Origin: Ascochyta rabiei
Lineage: Eukaryota > Ascomycota > Dothideomycetes > Pleosporales > Didymellaceae
Length of the DNA stretch: 64,000 bases
NCBI RefSeq assembly: GCF_004011695.2
Contig: NC_082414.1
Span: forward strand, 186,001-250,000
Reading direction: 5' to 3'
The translations under genes were made by a program, and so were the position numbers. Position 1 is the first letter of the stretch, and every line of letters starts with the position of its first letter. The notes under the pieces are model-generated. The model made no database searches. It was given only the letters and a program-made list of their open reading frames with translations, and had not been told where the DNA came from. This document shows, piece after piece, positions 34,036-44,133 of this stretch.

Positions 34036-34473
34036 CTACAAGAACAGCGCCGCAAAAGCACCAACACCAGCACCAACACCAGCGACGACACCACCAACCT
34101 TCAAGTTGGCAGCAGCGCCAGTGAACTCACTGACAGGCGCGCTGTACGCACCGGTACCGGAAGGCGAAGCCGTGCCGTACGAAGCCACGGAAGGGAGGGG
34201 CGTCGACGCAGCGCTGGTGGGGACGACGGGAGGCAGGGCGGCGCTGCCGGTGGGGTAGGGTGCCGGAGCGGTAACAGCGAGCGAGGCCGGGGCGCTGGGG
34301 GTGCGGATGCCGTAGGAGAGGGTTCTGGGTGGTGGTTAGAAGGGCGGAGGGGAAGAGGGGAAGAGGTGTGCGTACTCCGTAACGGTGACAGTGATGGGAG
34401 CGGAGCAGGTGTCGTCGCTGGCCTGAGCAGCGACGGCGGCGATAAGGGTAGCGACGATGATGGAGAAGTTCAT
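34036..34473 (-). CDS. Small GPI-anchored, Ser/Thr/Pro-rich cell-wall protein
   Basis: A 128-residue protein in two exons, 34473-34376 and 34324-34036, with a 51-nt intron splitting a GAA codon. ATG context is GCCAAAATG. Residues 1-16 form a signal peptide (MNFSIIVATLIAAVAA). A lone Cys (DDTCSAP) is followed by ITVTVTETLSYG, a fungal wall-protein motif, then a Pro/Ser/Ala/Thr-rich stalk likely O-mannosylated. The C-terminus (TGAAANLKVGGVVAGVGAG then hydrophobic VGAFAALFL) is a GPI-anchor signal with a plausible omega site in the TGAAA segment. No catalytic domain. Confidence 0.75.
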
Positions 34474-35593
34474 TTTGGCTTGTCGGTGGTGAAGATGCTA
34501 GTGTTGGAGCAATTTGGGTATCGTGTGGAAGCGAAAGTTGAGATGGTATGAATGGTAAAGATCGTGGTGAGTGTTTGAAGGAGTGGCTAACAGTTCCGAG
34601 ACTGAGAATTAATGATCGTCTTGCGATTATGAAGTGAGAATCTATGGAATGCAGAACTACTCCGCGTGATATAGGTGTCACGAAATGAACTGCGCGTCCT
34701 GGTCGATCCTGCGCTGTATTGATGGACTGATCCACTTGCTTTCTGGGCAGCACAGGGATCGATGGAGGGTTCGAAGTGGCAGATCAAGGGTTGTGACGAT
34801 AACGGAGATGTATCTAATGATCGACTCCGGGTATGAGAGTTTCTTCCCGCACCTTTTCCCTGACTCTCATCTCCAAGATTCGTGGGGCGGTGAGGACGGC
34901 AGCCTCGCGGTGCGTACACGGTTCACAAGCAGCGTCCACAACGCTGGAAATGTCGACAGCATATGTGCTTAACCTGCTCCTTTGTTGACGTTGATGTCAT
35001 TGCTCCCTTTCTTGGTACAGGCGTGGTCGTTGATCGGAATGTAAATTGTCCAAATGAAGAGCCAAACAACGTGGCTACTGTTTCGAAGCGCTCTCGATGC
35101 TGCAAGGAAGATCCTGAGATGAAGCAATCTGATAGATCGATCTGAAACAGCCGCTTGCTGAAAAGGCAGGCAGCAGCACGTGATGCCACACTGCGGGGAC
35201 CTTGAGATGACGCTCACACTCAGTCGTTTGGTTTGATCATGTTCTTTGATTGCGGCACGGCTGCACGAACGTCATATTTCAGGAAGGTGATGTTGTTCGG
35301 CTGATTCGAGACCGACAGCGAATCCGGGGTGTTGAAATTGCAAATCTTGCTGTTCGCAACTTACTCGTGTCTACGGTGAGAGTCTGCGCCTGCATCCTGC
35401 GAAGCTCATCAAAATCAAGCTTGGAGCTAATCACCAACGTGGCGACGTGACGGTCTGATATCGTGTCGTGAAAGAAAGATGGCGGATCATGATCAATGAC
35501 GCTCGTATTCGCTAACGCAATTATCTGTGCTGTCAAGGTTGGGGTATTGCTAGTGAGCAACGTTAAATGTACATTGCAACGTCAACTGCCGAC
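34474..35593. other. Intergenic region, no gene seen
   Basis: Contains the promoter of the GPI-type gene and the 3' flank of SEC6. The open frames seen on both strands are short and show no recognised domain. Confidence 0.4.
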
Positions 35594-37882
35594 CTACTTC
35601 ACCCTGCCCATGATGGGATCTGCTGGGGCATCTATGTCTTCCGTCGGGGTCTCCGCCGCCTTCGCCTTGACAGCGTTGAGCATGGCTCTGTCGAAGTCGT
35701 CTCTGCTGCGCAGAACCGCCTCCACCCACCCAATCTGCACATCTCGGTACGTCGACTTGAACTCCTCATACACGAATGGCACTTGGGACTTGTCGGTCTC
35801 GAGCAGTCTGAGGAAAAACTCGACTGCGCGCCATCGCCCCATAATTTCCCTCCCCTGATCCCCGTAGGTGCGGAAGAACTCGAAAGCCGTGACAAGGTCG
35901 TCGCGCATTTTGGCTGCAAATTGATCGGAACGGCGAAACTTGACGGACTTGTTGCGCACCGCACCCAGGTACTGGACTAGCAGCTCATCTGCGAGCGAAT
36001 CGATCAACAAATCCCGCAAAGACCGATGAACTTGTTCTTCGTAGTCGGCAAGATAATCGCGGAAGGTGATTATAATGGACGCCATGTCGGTGCGCTGATA
36101 CCACTCCTGCGTGAAGAATTTGTTGAGAATGGGCCGGAAATCAGTCAGGAATATTAGCTGACAAAAGATCTGTATGCAGTGCGAGCTGATATCAATATAC
36201 CCATTGCGCAGCTCGTCTAGTTGTGGAGCCAGACGGTCGGAGAGATATGTGGCTGACAGCAGGGGTGTAGCTTCGCGCTCGAAGATTGTGACGAAGGAGG
36301 GTCGCCCAACAGCTTCATCTGCGTCGTCGATGCAGATGATCTGATCGTTGGCAATAGCAATGAGCCATTCCTGGAAGACCGCTACGCCGTCGCCGTCCTG
36401 AGTAGGCGCGGGGCCCATGTACTTGTCCTTTTCGTCGTCGATGAGCTGGGTCCAGATGCGTTGGCGGGTAGTGAGGGCGCGTATCATAGAATCCACGGTG
36501 CCTTCTGCAACGTCATTGCGATCGCTGCTGGCGGCCACAGAGAGGTTCTGGCTAAGCATGGTCCATACATCGCCGAGTGATTTTGTTTGGAAGATACCGT
36601 CAGGGTTGACCTCGTAAGCGTTGCGGTCCTGCTCCAAGAAGCTTTTTCTGTCGCCCGAGTTGATGCGGTCCATGAACTGGTCGACAGCGTTAATGATGAC
36701 CTGGCGATATGTGCGGATCAGCTCTGGGCCGCGGTTATCGATGACATGGGGCTCGAGAGATTCTTCGGGGAAGCCAAGCTTGTTCATCTTTGCATAGTAT
36801 CTATCGACCCAATTGATGATGGCGAGGAGGTACTGTGGCCCGAGACCTTCGTCTTCAGCCAGACTCATGAGAAAATCATGCATCCGCTTGTGGTAGATAT
36901 TCGTGTACGTCTGCATGATCTTCCACTTCTTGGGCATGAGGTTGATCATACCCAGCTTGACGGTGTTGAGGTTGTTGAAGTACCACTTGAAGTATTTGTC
37001 GACCTTCTCAGGGTCTTCGTCGAACTTCTCCCTAACCTCGGCCATATTCGCTTCGCAGACATACTCGATGGCTTTGGTGAACTTGTCCTTGTAGCCGCGC
37101 AGCTCTTTCGGTCCAGCCGTGATGGACTTGAAGCGCGATGCCAGGTCCTTGTACTCGCGCTGCGCATCTTGCAGCGCCTTGACCTTTGCATCGGTCTTCT
37201 CTTCCTCCTCCACGATGACAGCAAGTCGCACAACCATGCCGTCGTTGCCCGTCTGCACCAGCTCGATCAGGTTGATGCAGGCCTCGCCGATGTGCTGGTC
37301 GAAACGCTCGATGACGTCGTCCAGGCGGGCAAAGAGGTCCTGTACGGTGGCGCCGTTCTCGAGAGTGAGGTTGTCGATGAGCTCGGTGGAGCCGTCCTCG
37401 GTGCTCTTGATCTGGTCCATGGCAACGTCACGGATGTCGCGCAGCTGGGTCAGGCCGTAGTGGATCTGCAGCAGATTGGGCTGCTCGGTGGGGGCTTCGT
37501 CGTCCTGATCGAGCAGGTACTCGAGCTGGGCCAAGCGCTCGTCAAAGGACTGGATGTCGCTGCGCATCTTCTCGACGCTCTCGAAATTCTTGTGCGTCTG
37601 GGCGACGACGTTGACGTGGGGGAAGTCCTGGATCATGCTCTGGGCCTCGGCGCACAGCTTGTCAATCTTCATCATCTCCTCCTTGATCAGGTTGACGGTG
37701 CGCTGGCCGTCGGTGATGCTGTTCATGCCCGCCTGGGTCAGCTCCAGCTGTTCGCGCAGGCCATGGCGCAGCTGCCCGTCGACGGCCGCCTTTTTGCGCG
37801 AGAACTCTGCCTTGAGCGCAGGGATCTTGTCGAGGTCCTCGGGGTGCCGCAGCAGCTGCGCGAGCGACTCGACGTCGCCCAT
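35594..37882 (-). CDS. SEC6: Exocyst complex component Sec6
   Basis: A subunit of the eight-protein exocyst that tethers secretory vesicles to the plasma membrane; Sec6 also contacts SNAREs. One exon, 762 residues from ATG 37882, normal family length. Predicted coiled coil lies in the first about 140 residues (NLIKEEMMKIDKLCAEAQSMI and following). The C-terminal helical-rod Sec6 domain is recognised by EYLLDQDDEAP, KWKIMQTYTNIYHKRMHDF, LLAIINWVDRYYAKM and FRDYLADYEEQVHRSLRDLL. Divergent from DPH3 across about 400 bases. The reverse strand shows a long spurious frame (36587-38011), a shadow of high GC at third positions. Confidence 0.95.
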   Translation of the reverse strand: MGDVESLAQLLRHPEDLDKIPALKAEFSRKKAAVDGQLRHGLREQLELTQAGMNSITDGQRTVNLIKEEMMKIDKLCAEAQSMIQDFPHVNVVAQTHKNFESVEKMRSDIQSFDERLAQLEYLLDQDDEAPTEQPNLLQIHYGLTQLRDIRDVAMDQIKSTEDGSTELIDNLTLENGATVQDLFARLDDVIERFDQHIGEACINLIELVQTGNDGMVVRLAVIVEEEEKTDAKVKALQDAQREYKDLASRFKSITAGPKELRGYKDKFTKAIEYVCEANMAEVREKFDEDPEKVDKYFKWYFNNLNTVKLGMINLMPKKWKIMQTYTNIYHKRMHDFLMSLAEDEGLGPQYLLAIINWVDRYYAKMNKLGFPEESLEPHVIDNRGPELIRTYRQVIINAVDQFMDRINSGDRKSFLEQDRNAYEVNPDGIFQTKSLGDVWTMLSQNLSVAASSDRNDVAEGTVDSMIRALTTRQRIWTQLIDDEKDKYMGPAPTQDGDGVAVFQEWLIAIANDQIICIDDADEAVGRPSFVTIFEREATPLLSATYLSDRLAPQLDELRNGYIDISSHCIQIFCQLIFLTDFRPILNKFFTQEWYQRTDMASIIITFRDYLADYEEQVHRSLRDLLIDSLADELLVQYLGAVRNKSVKFRRSDQFAAKMRDDLVTAFEFFRTYGDQGREIMGRWRAVEFFLRLLETDKSQVPFVYEEFKSTYRDVQIGWVEAVLRSRDDFDRAMLNAVKAKAAETPTEDIDAPADPIMGRVK

Positions 37883-38281
37883 GGCCCACGGTGTGCACGG
37901 TTTAGTCGCAGGTCATGGATGGTCTTTGCTTGGTATGCGCAGTTGGCAGTTGGCAGTGCGGGCGGTTGGGTGAAGCAGTTGGCACTATCGCGGCGCGTGG
38001 TGCATTCGTAAGCGGTCGTAGTGTGTGTGACTGTTCTTTGGTTGGCGTTGGCGTTGGCGTTGGCGTTGGCGTTGGCGTTGGTCATGCGGAGAGCGCGGAG
38101 GTGCCTGAAGCCAGCTGTGGACAGCCGTGGACGCCGTGGACCCTCTCCAAGTGGCTGAGTAGCGCGGGGAATTTCTACTTCACCACTGCTTCTGGTCCAC
38201 GACTCGCACTTTTGCGCCTCTCCATCTCACGCCTCGGCCAACGCACGCACACCCGCACACCCAGTCCACGACCAAGCGACC
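37883..38281. promoter_or_regulatory. Divergent SEC6/DPH3 promoter with hexamer repeat
   Basis: About 400 bases separate the two divergent ATGs, so one region serves both genes. It contains about six and a half tandem copies of GTTGGC at 38041-38080. Confidence 0.6.
38041..38080 (+). repeat. (GTTGGC)n tandem repeat
   Basis: Perfect hexamer array inside the SEC6/DPH3 intergenic region; length variation between strains would be expected. Confidence 0.85.
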
Positions 38282-38610
38282 ATGGCCGACGAAGACCTCA
38301 ACCTCTACGACGAGATCGAAATCGAAGACTGCTTCTACGACGCCACCCTGCAAATCTACCACCACCCATGTCCGTGCGGCGACCGCTTCGAAATCAGCAT
38401 CTACGACATGCGCGACGGCGAGGACATTGCGCGCTGCCCGAGCTGCTCGCTGATGATCAGGATTATCTTCGACCAGGTGGGTTCCCCCACGACAGTCCTC
38501 TGATCGCTTGGGACGTTGCGACTGTACTGAAGCTAATGACGACGCTGCAGTCTGACCTGCCCAAGGAAAAGGACGAGGCGCCAGGCGAGGCGGCGACTGT
38601 CGCTGCGTAG
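38282..38610 (+). CDS. DPH3: Diphthamide biosynthesis protein 3 (CSL zinc protein)
   Basis: DPH3/KTI11 is an 80-90-residue iron/zinc CSL-domain protein that feeds electrons to the Dph1-Dph2 step of diphthamide synthesis and to Elongator-dependent tRNA wobble modification. Exons 38282-38476 and 38551-38610 give 84 residues. The metal ligands are seen as CPCGDRF (C-x-C) and [11 protein letters not shown] (C-x2-C), with the leading [13 protein letters not shown] typical of the family. The intron has a CTAATGAC branch site. The acidic C-terminal tail is short. Confidence 0.95.
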
Positions 38611-38786
38611 GTGCGTATTGGTCAGAAGTGTGGGTTTGGGCGGGGAAGCATGGAGGGCGTTGCATGGGACTGGCGTTTGGGTATACCACACCGTGATTTG
38701 GAGAGCGTGCAAGAACACAGTCAATTCTGAAGGACTATTGGAAATCGTCGTCTGTTGTACAATGAAACGCGCCCCACCCTGGCGCT

Positions 38787-39447
38787 CTATCTTGGGACAT
38801 CGTCGTCCACCTCGTTGTCAACCGCCAGCTCCTTGCGAATGACGTCAGTCAAGCTCGTGCCGTCGCGGAGGTACACCCAGTCACCGCTGCCGCCGTCCTG
38901 CTTCGCATTCTGTCCTTCCTGCAGGACGACCCAGTCGAAGCGCTTGGGGCCTGAAATGGGCGAGCTGAGCCAGATCTGCTTGTTGGGCGGCTGCTTGTTG
39001 AGCACGTAGCTGAGCTGCTTGGAGATGAAGTCGACTCTGAGGACACCGGCCTGCAACCACTGATTAGCACATGGAAGGCGCGTGTATGGGCGTGTCTGGA
39101 CGCACCGAGTATTCGACCTCAATGTCGGGGTTCTTCTCCTGCGCCTCTTCCAGTCGCTCGACCAGCTCGTTCAAGTACTCGTCGGCACGCTCGTGGAACT
39201 CGCTCGTGGAAATGTCCGTGGGCACGGTGGGGTTCTCGTGGTCTTCAGACTGCTTGGGGGGCGGGTTCTCCGAATCAGGCATGATGCCACGCACGCTGGT
39301 GCTGCCGTGAAAGGCGCGCACTGAAGCTCTGCTAGTGTGCACAGCTGCAGCTCGAGTGATGATGCAGTTCGCCGGCATCGACGCGCGCAGAGGCGCGGCG
39401 GCGGCTCTGCGGAGGGCTGCAGTGCTCAATCTGGCAACAGACTTCAT
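38787..39447 (-). CDS. YFH1: Frataxin, mitochondrial
   Basis: A mitochondrial matrix iron-binding activator of Fe-S cluster assembly. Exons 39447-39106 and 39050-38787 give 201 residues. An Arg/Ala-rich presequence (MKSVARLSTAALRRAAAAPLR) runs to about residue 60. The frataxin fold follows: EFHERADEYLNELVERLEEAQEKNPDIEVEYS (acidic helix 1), GVLRVDF, KQLSYVLNKQPPNKQIWLSSPISGPKRFDW, then a basic-acidic C-terminus. The intron falls between VEYS and AGVL. I start at the ATG giving MKSV; an in-frame non-ATG extension upstream is not needed. Confidence 0.95.
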
Positions 39448-39658
39448 TTTGATGGATTGGCAAATTGGCAAGAACGTAATGGGCGGGTGGGAAGTGGTGG
39501 ATCAGATACGGAGGTGTTTGCGTGTGGAGGAAGGTGCGGAGTGAGCTGCACGGAAGGAGCGAGCTCAGCTCCTGCCACAATCGATAAGCAGCGCACCGCA
39601 TCATGGCACAGAGCAGTCCAACACCACCCCGCATGCACCTGCAGATGCGACACGAGCC
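39448..39658. promoter_or_regulatory. Short divergent promoter, frataxin/AP-3 sigma
   Basis: Only 211 bases separate the two divergent start codons, so the genes must share upstream sequence. No clear TATA or other motif was identified. Confidence 0.5.
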
Positions 39659-40277
39659 ATGATCAACGCGGTCCTCGTCTTCAACAATGCCGGCCAGCCG
39701 CGCTTGACAAAGTTCTACACCCAGCTCGAGACCAGCGTCCAGCAGCGCCTGATCTCCGAGATCTTCACCCTCGTCGCCAACCGCCCCAACTCGGCCTGCA
39801 ACTTCCTGCCGTGCGTCGCTGCCACGCCTCTCTGTACCCACGTGCATGGCTAACCTCGCAAACAGCCTCCCTCCCCTTCTCCAACAGTCGAGCAAGTCCT
39901 CCACACCTTCTACCCCGCACAATGACACCCCCTCCCTCGTAACCTACCGCCACTACGCAACCCTCTACTTCATCGTCATCAGCACCTCGACCGAGTCCCC
40001 CCTCGCCCTCCTCGATCTGATCCAAGTCTTCGTGCAGGCGCTCGACGGGCTGTTTGAGAATGTGTGCGAGCTGGATCTGATCTTCAACTTCGAGACGCTG
40101 CATGCGGCGCTGGGCGAGATGATCGTGGGCGGCGTCGTCGTCGAGACGCAGCTCGACAGAGTGGTGGAGGGAGTCAAGGCGCAGGGGAGGGTTGCGAAGA
40201 GGCCGGTAAATGAAGGGAAGGGATTGGGCGGGTTTGAGGGGTTAGGGAGGGGCGGCGGCATGTGGGCTGGTCGGTAG
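39659..40277 (+). CDS. APS3: AP-3 complex sigma subunit (small clathrin-adaptor chain)
   Basis: The small chain of the AP-3 adaptor, which sorts cargo from Golgi or endosomes to the vacuole. Exons 39659-39810 and 39866-40277 give 187 residues. The longin-like fold is evident: MINAVLVFNNAGQPRLTKFY at the start, RHYATLYFIVISTSTESPLALLDLIQVFVQALDGLFENVCELDLIFNFE, then LHAALGEMIVGGVVVETQ. The C-terminus is extended by about 30 Gly-rich residues. The 55-nt intron carries a GCTAACC branch site. Confidence 0.93.
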
Positions 40278-41222
40278 GATTGACCGTTGAGCTGATGATA
40301 CCCTGTTGTGTTTGGTTGAGCGTGGTTAAAGGAAGATAAATTCGCGATGGAGAGCCGGCAGTCTGCGGCAGCATTTGTGTGGAAGCAATGTGCAACCTTG
40401 GCGCCAGACACGCTGTGGATGGAATTGAAGTCAGGTTGGTCAGGGGTGCCTATGGACAAGCCTTGAACGGAGTCGGGGCAATGTGTTCTTGAGCTGTTCA
40501 AAGTCTCAGACGACGTATGGCGGCATACTGAAGGTCAGTCTGATGGCTGAGGAAGAACAACTTCAAACACATCACCCTTGTGTTGATAGACACTGCGTGG
40601 ATCTAGTTACTGAAAACCTCAACAAAGCACAACGTCTACAAACACACACATACACGACCCCCTTCCCAGAAAGCAATCTCCGCTCTTCCAAGCGCGCAAT
40701 CAACCCAACCACGCTGCACCAGCCCCTCCTCAATTTCTCCACCAGCCCACCACATTTCGAGGACATGATGCATAACAAGAACGCTGCAGCCTGAGAGCCA
40801 GAAGTGTCAGTCACGCTCAAACTCAGCCCTAGCTATCCACAGCTCTGCACTGTCGACATGCACAGCGCCAACCTGGAAGAAAGCAAAAACGGTAGGTACT
40901 CACGACACGAATCAAAGGAGCGGGATAGAAAGCTCGAAACGTCGTTCCCGCGAGATACAGTACCGAGCAACGGCACTGCAGGATCTATGCGTCGACGCGA
41001 TCTATCGCTCTCATGGCATTGCGTCGTGCTCAAGCTGAGTGGAGTCGGTAGATGCGTGGGCCACAGAGAAGAAGCGCACAGTAGCACAAACACCACGCGG
41101 TCAATCAAAGTCAAAGCGTCTGAACAGGACCAGTGAACTTGTATTCAAGCCAACCGAAGATATTTACAAGAAGATGTTTCCATCACGCACATCCATCGTC
41201 CAATCACCTCAACACTGCTAAT
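40278..41222. other. Intergenic region, no gene seen
   Basis: Lies between the convergent 3' ends of the AP-3 sigma and LPMO genes. Nothing recognised on either strand. Confidence 0.4.
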
Positions 41223-42238
41223 CTAAGCAGCCTGCTCCTTGAGCCAAGCAATAAAGGTCTCGAGGGTGAACTCCTCGGGGAGAGCACTGCCAGACGCCGG
41301 GGCGGTAGCAGAGGCAGCAGGTGTCGAGGCAGCGGTAGATGTAGCGGCAGCAGACGAGACAGCAGGAGTCTCAGCGGCAACTGAGGTGGCAGCAGCAGAG
41401 GAGAGGGCGGCGGAAGCAGGGGCAGTAGGAGTAGCGGGGGCAGTGCCGTTGGATGGGGACGAGGCGATGGGGGCAGAGCCGCCGGAGCCAGCACCGCAGG
41501 AGGCGACAGGGCCACCGGGAGCAGTGTACTTCGTGGCGTCGAAGCCGTTGTACACATTGGGGATGTAGATGTTGTCATCCTCAGCCTTGTAAGCGCCAGG
41601 GAGCGAGATAGTGGGACCGCAGGCGCCCTTGCTGCCAGTTCCGGTAATCTTGAGCTGAGCGCAACCGACTAGATTCATGTTAGTTTGGCTGAAGAGTATA
41701 ATGTGTGTGGGGTGGGGGGCTTACTGTAGAACTGAGCACCACCAACGGTCTGAGCACCGTGGAGAGCAAGCATCTCAGAACGGAGGAGGTACTCTCCGCT
41801 GGCAAGGCCAGTGGGCAGCTTGAACTCGTGCGTCATGTTGGCCGCCCCCATGATTTCGTTGGCCCACTTGCCATCGACCTGGTCAAGCTCATCAATCTTG
41901 AACCAGCCGGCGCCAATGCCAGTAGCCTGGGACGCATCGTCGACGGGTCCGTAGAGGAAGTGGGTGATAGGACCGAGGTGGCCGGATTGGTCCCACTGGA
42001 CCTTGATGGAGTCGCCCTCGGCGGCCGCGACGGTCTCAACGCCAGAAGGCACCTTGCTGCCACCGACGTTGCAGGCCATGTCGTCCGACTTTACGTCTGT
42101 GACGGGGCTGTTGGAAGGTGGCATCCGGATGCCGACCTGGTAGCCGGGTGTCTCATCGTTGACCCAGAATTGGTGGAAGTTCTGGTGAGCCGTAACGGCG
42201 GAGATGAGAGCGGTTGCAATGATGGCCTTGGAAAACAT
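41223..42238 (-). CDS. AA9 lytic polysaccharide monooxygenase
   Basis: A secreted copper enzyme that cleaves cellulose oxidatively. Exons 42238-41725 and 41668-41223 give 319 residues. The signal peptide ends at MFSKAIIATALISAVTA and the mature chain starts His-Gln, as needed for the copper histidine brace. The second His is seen in SGHLGPITHFLYGP, and the axial Tyr in AQFYIGCAQLKITG, a motif completed across the intron. Cys pairs are present (DMACNVGG, GACGPT). After the core an Ala/Ser/Thr/Pro linker of about 75 residues leads to LPEEFTLETFIAWLKEQ, a C-terminal helix found in several AA9 proteins; no cellulose-binding module. Confidence 0.92.
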
Positions 42239-43020
42239 CTTGAAGGTTGGTTTAGTTGGTAAGTGTTGTATATGGGTATTTGCAACAATTGGTCTGGTGA
42301 TGCCGGATCACGAAAAGAATGTGAGGTAGTGAATGAACGAAAAGAATGAATGGATTGTTGCAAGCAACTGAAAGAAGGACTGGCCGTTGGAATGATCAAG
42401 CAATTGTGAGCGAGGCTCGCAGCGCCTTTAAACCTTTGCCTCCAGCATGCGAGCCAAGAGGAGAGTTCCTTGACTCTGTCGCATGGATGGCACCCGTTGC
42501 CGCTAAGCTGGTTCTGGGTAAGGAGGCGGGCTGCCGAGACGGAAACCAATGTCTTGACAATATGCATGAGGCAGCAGTCTTGCCTACGTCGGCGTAGTGC
42601 ACATGACTGTCATGCGAAGCTGCGGCGCAGAGCCTCGAAGAGGCCAGCCGAGATTGGGTGGATTTCGTGGTGGGGAGGTCAGTGTTTTGAAACTTGCTCC
42701 ATAAGGTTTAGCGATGCCAATATCGCATTGTTTAGCGCTCCGTGCTGTTTCAAAACTTCTGTGACAAGCGGCAGCTGGGATCATGCTCCTGCAGCGCTTC
42801 CACTTCAATGTCTGCTCGGGATCATAAATACCGGATGACGTTGATCAAGCTGTAGAGTTTGGATTTGTTCCCAAATAACAGATGTACAGCGTCAAGAGCG
42901 CAGAATTCGCCATGACTATCAAGCTAACCATACGGCTTACTTGTTGCATCCAAACCACAAGGCGAGAAGAACCAAGGTGTTTCTCGTCAGGAATGTGATG
43001 CCATCTGCACCATGACACGT
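42239..43020. other. LPMO promoter and spacer
   Basis: No gene recognised. The first 200 bases are the likely LPMO promoter and 5' UTR. Confidence 0.4.
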
Positions 43021-43728
43021 TCACAGCGCTTCGCTCGTTCCACGCGCCGGAGGAGCTGTCGGCTGCACCATCCTGGTAACTGTCTTGAATCCAGTGGGAC
43101 TTATCTGAACACTTCTTGTCACTAAGGTGTTTGTAAACATGCTACCGCTGGCAATCTCCAGTGGGTCAGCGTTTGGTATAGGCGCTGCGACCAGCCGCCC
43201 GGTAGTGGTGGGTATGTTATAACCGTCACTCGTTGATGCCGGTGCACTTGCGGTCGCTGTTATTTTCGTTGCAGGGGCGGATAGTGTAACGAATGAGGTG
43301 TATGTAGATGCGAAACCGCGGAGCACGTCTTCGTTGATCAAGACATGAAGTTCCTGTACAGGTGGGTTGGTGGGTGTAGGTTGAAGTACCATGAAAAGGC
43401 GCACACCAAGCGCAATTGAGCTGGACCACAGCGCTATCAGGAAGAGAACAGCTGCAAGGATCCATGGTATCAGAACCGCCTTCCTCGGAAGACGGCGACG
43501 CTGAGGGCGTGGCGGCAAAGGGATGTCATCGAAGCTTGGCATGGCAGCCACAAATTGTGGATAAACATTATTGAGCGGCTCCGCTTTGACCTCAAACACC
43601 CTTTGTTCTTCGAAAGCGCTTTTGCTGGTCCATCGAGGCAGTTGTTGTGAATAGTATGTAGGCAACGGTGTGGCATGTATTTCGTTCGAAGTAATGTCCT
43701 TGGACAAGCCCCGCTTGTGGTAGGCCAT
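43021..43728 (-). CDS. Single-pass membrane protein, hypothetical
   Basis: One exon of 235 residues starting MAYHKRGLSKDI. A polar N-terminal part of about 85 residues contains a basic stretch (PPRPQRRRLPRKA), followed at once by one strongly hydrophobic segment (VLIPWILAAVLFLIALWSSS) and then an Ala/Ser/Thr/Pro-rich C-terminal part. The positive-inside rule suggests a type II protein with a cytosolic N-terminus. No known domain; such architectures are common in ascomycetes. Confidence 0.65.
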   Translation of the reverse strand: MAYHKRGLSKDITSNEIHATPLPTYYSQQLPRWTSKSAFEEQRVFEVKAEPLNNVYPQFVAAMPSFDDIPLPPRPQRRRLPRKAVLIPWILAAVLFLIALWSSSIALGVRLFMVLQPTPTNPPVQELHVLINEDVLRGFASTYTSFVTLSAPATKITATASAPASTSDGYNIPTTTGRLVAAPIPNADPLEIASGSMFTNTLVTRSVQISPTGFKTVTRMVQPTAPPARGTSEAL

Positions 43729-44133
43729 GGTACTAATAATGTCGTAATGAGGGACGGCTATGAGTAGAGAACCGAGTATCCGAGAACCAGCTCAGATCGC
43801 TGGATGAAATCAATTATGGAAGAGAAGTACAACACCGAGCATGAGATGCAGACGTGTGCAGGTTATGAGGTATTGTGTTCAGGCGCAGGAAAGGCTGAAC
43901 GATCAACAGATCCGGCCGATCAACAACATCCACTCGAGCATATCGCGTGTTTGGCTGTCTCCTGTAGACTGTGGTCATCTTGTGGTGTACAAGTTGTGTT
44001 GCTGTAGCGAGGGCGCGGTGTGTTTGAAAAACGCGCTGCAGATTGTTGGTGATTGGGCTGCGAAGCACAAAGCTGCAGGGTTGGGCTTGTGCATTGACCA
44101 GCTACCTACCCCGAGCTTTCATGTTTCAGAATA
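43729..44133. other. Spacer before the Tc1-like relic
   Basis: Promoter side of the membrane-protein gene. No gene is recognised in this interval. Confidence 0.35.

Noticed and set aside
34127..34753. 208-residue minus-strand frame rich in Arg/Ser/His
   Set aside because: Shadow frame of the GPI-type protein gene, whose real frame needs the 51-nt intron.
36587..38011. 474-residue plus-strand open frame rich in Leu/Val/Asp
   Set aside because: It is the antisense shadow of SEC6, caused by GC bias at third positions; no domain, and SEC6 is certain.
37915..38610. 231-residue plus-strand frame over the SEC6/DPH3 region
   Set aside because: It runs through the hexamer repeat and through DPH3 in a wrong frame; DPH3 is recognised by its CSL motif in another frame.
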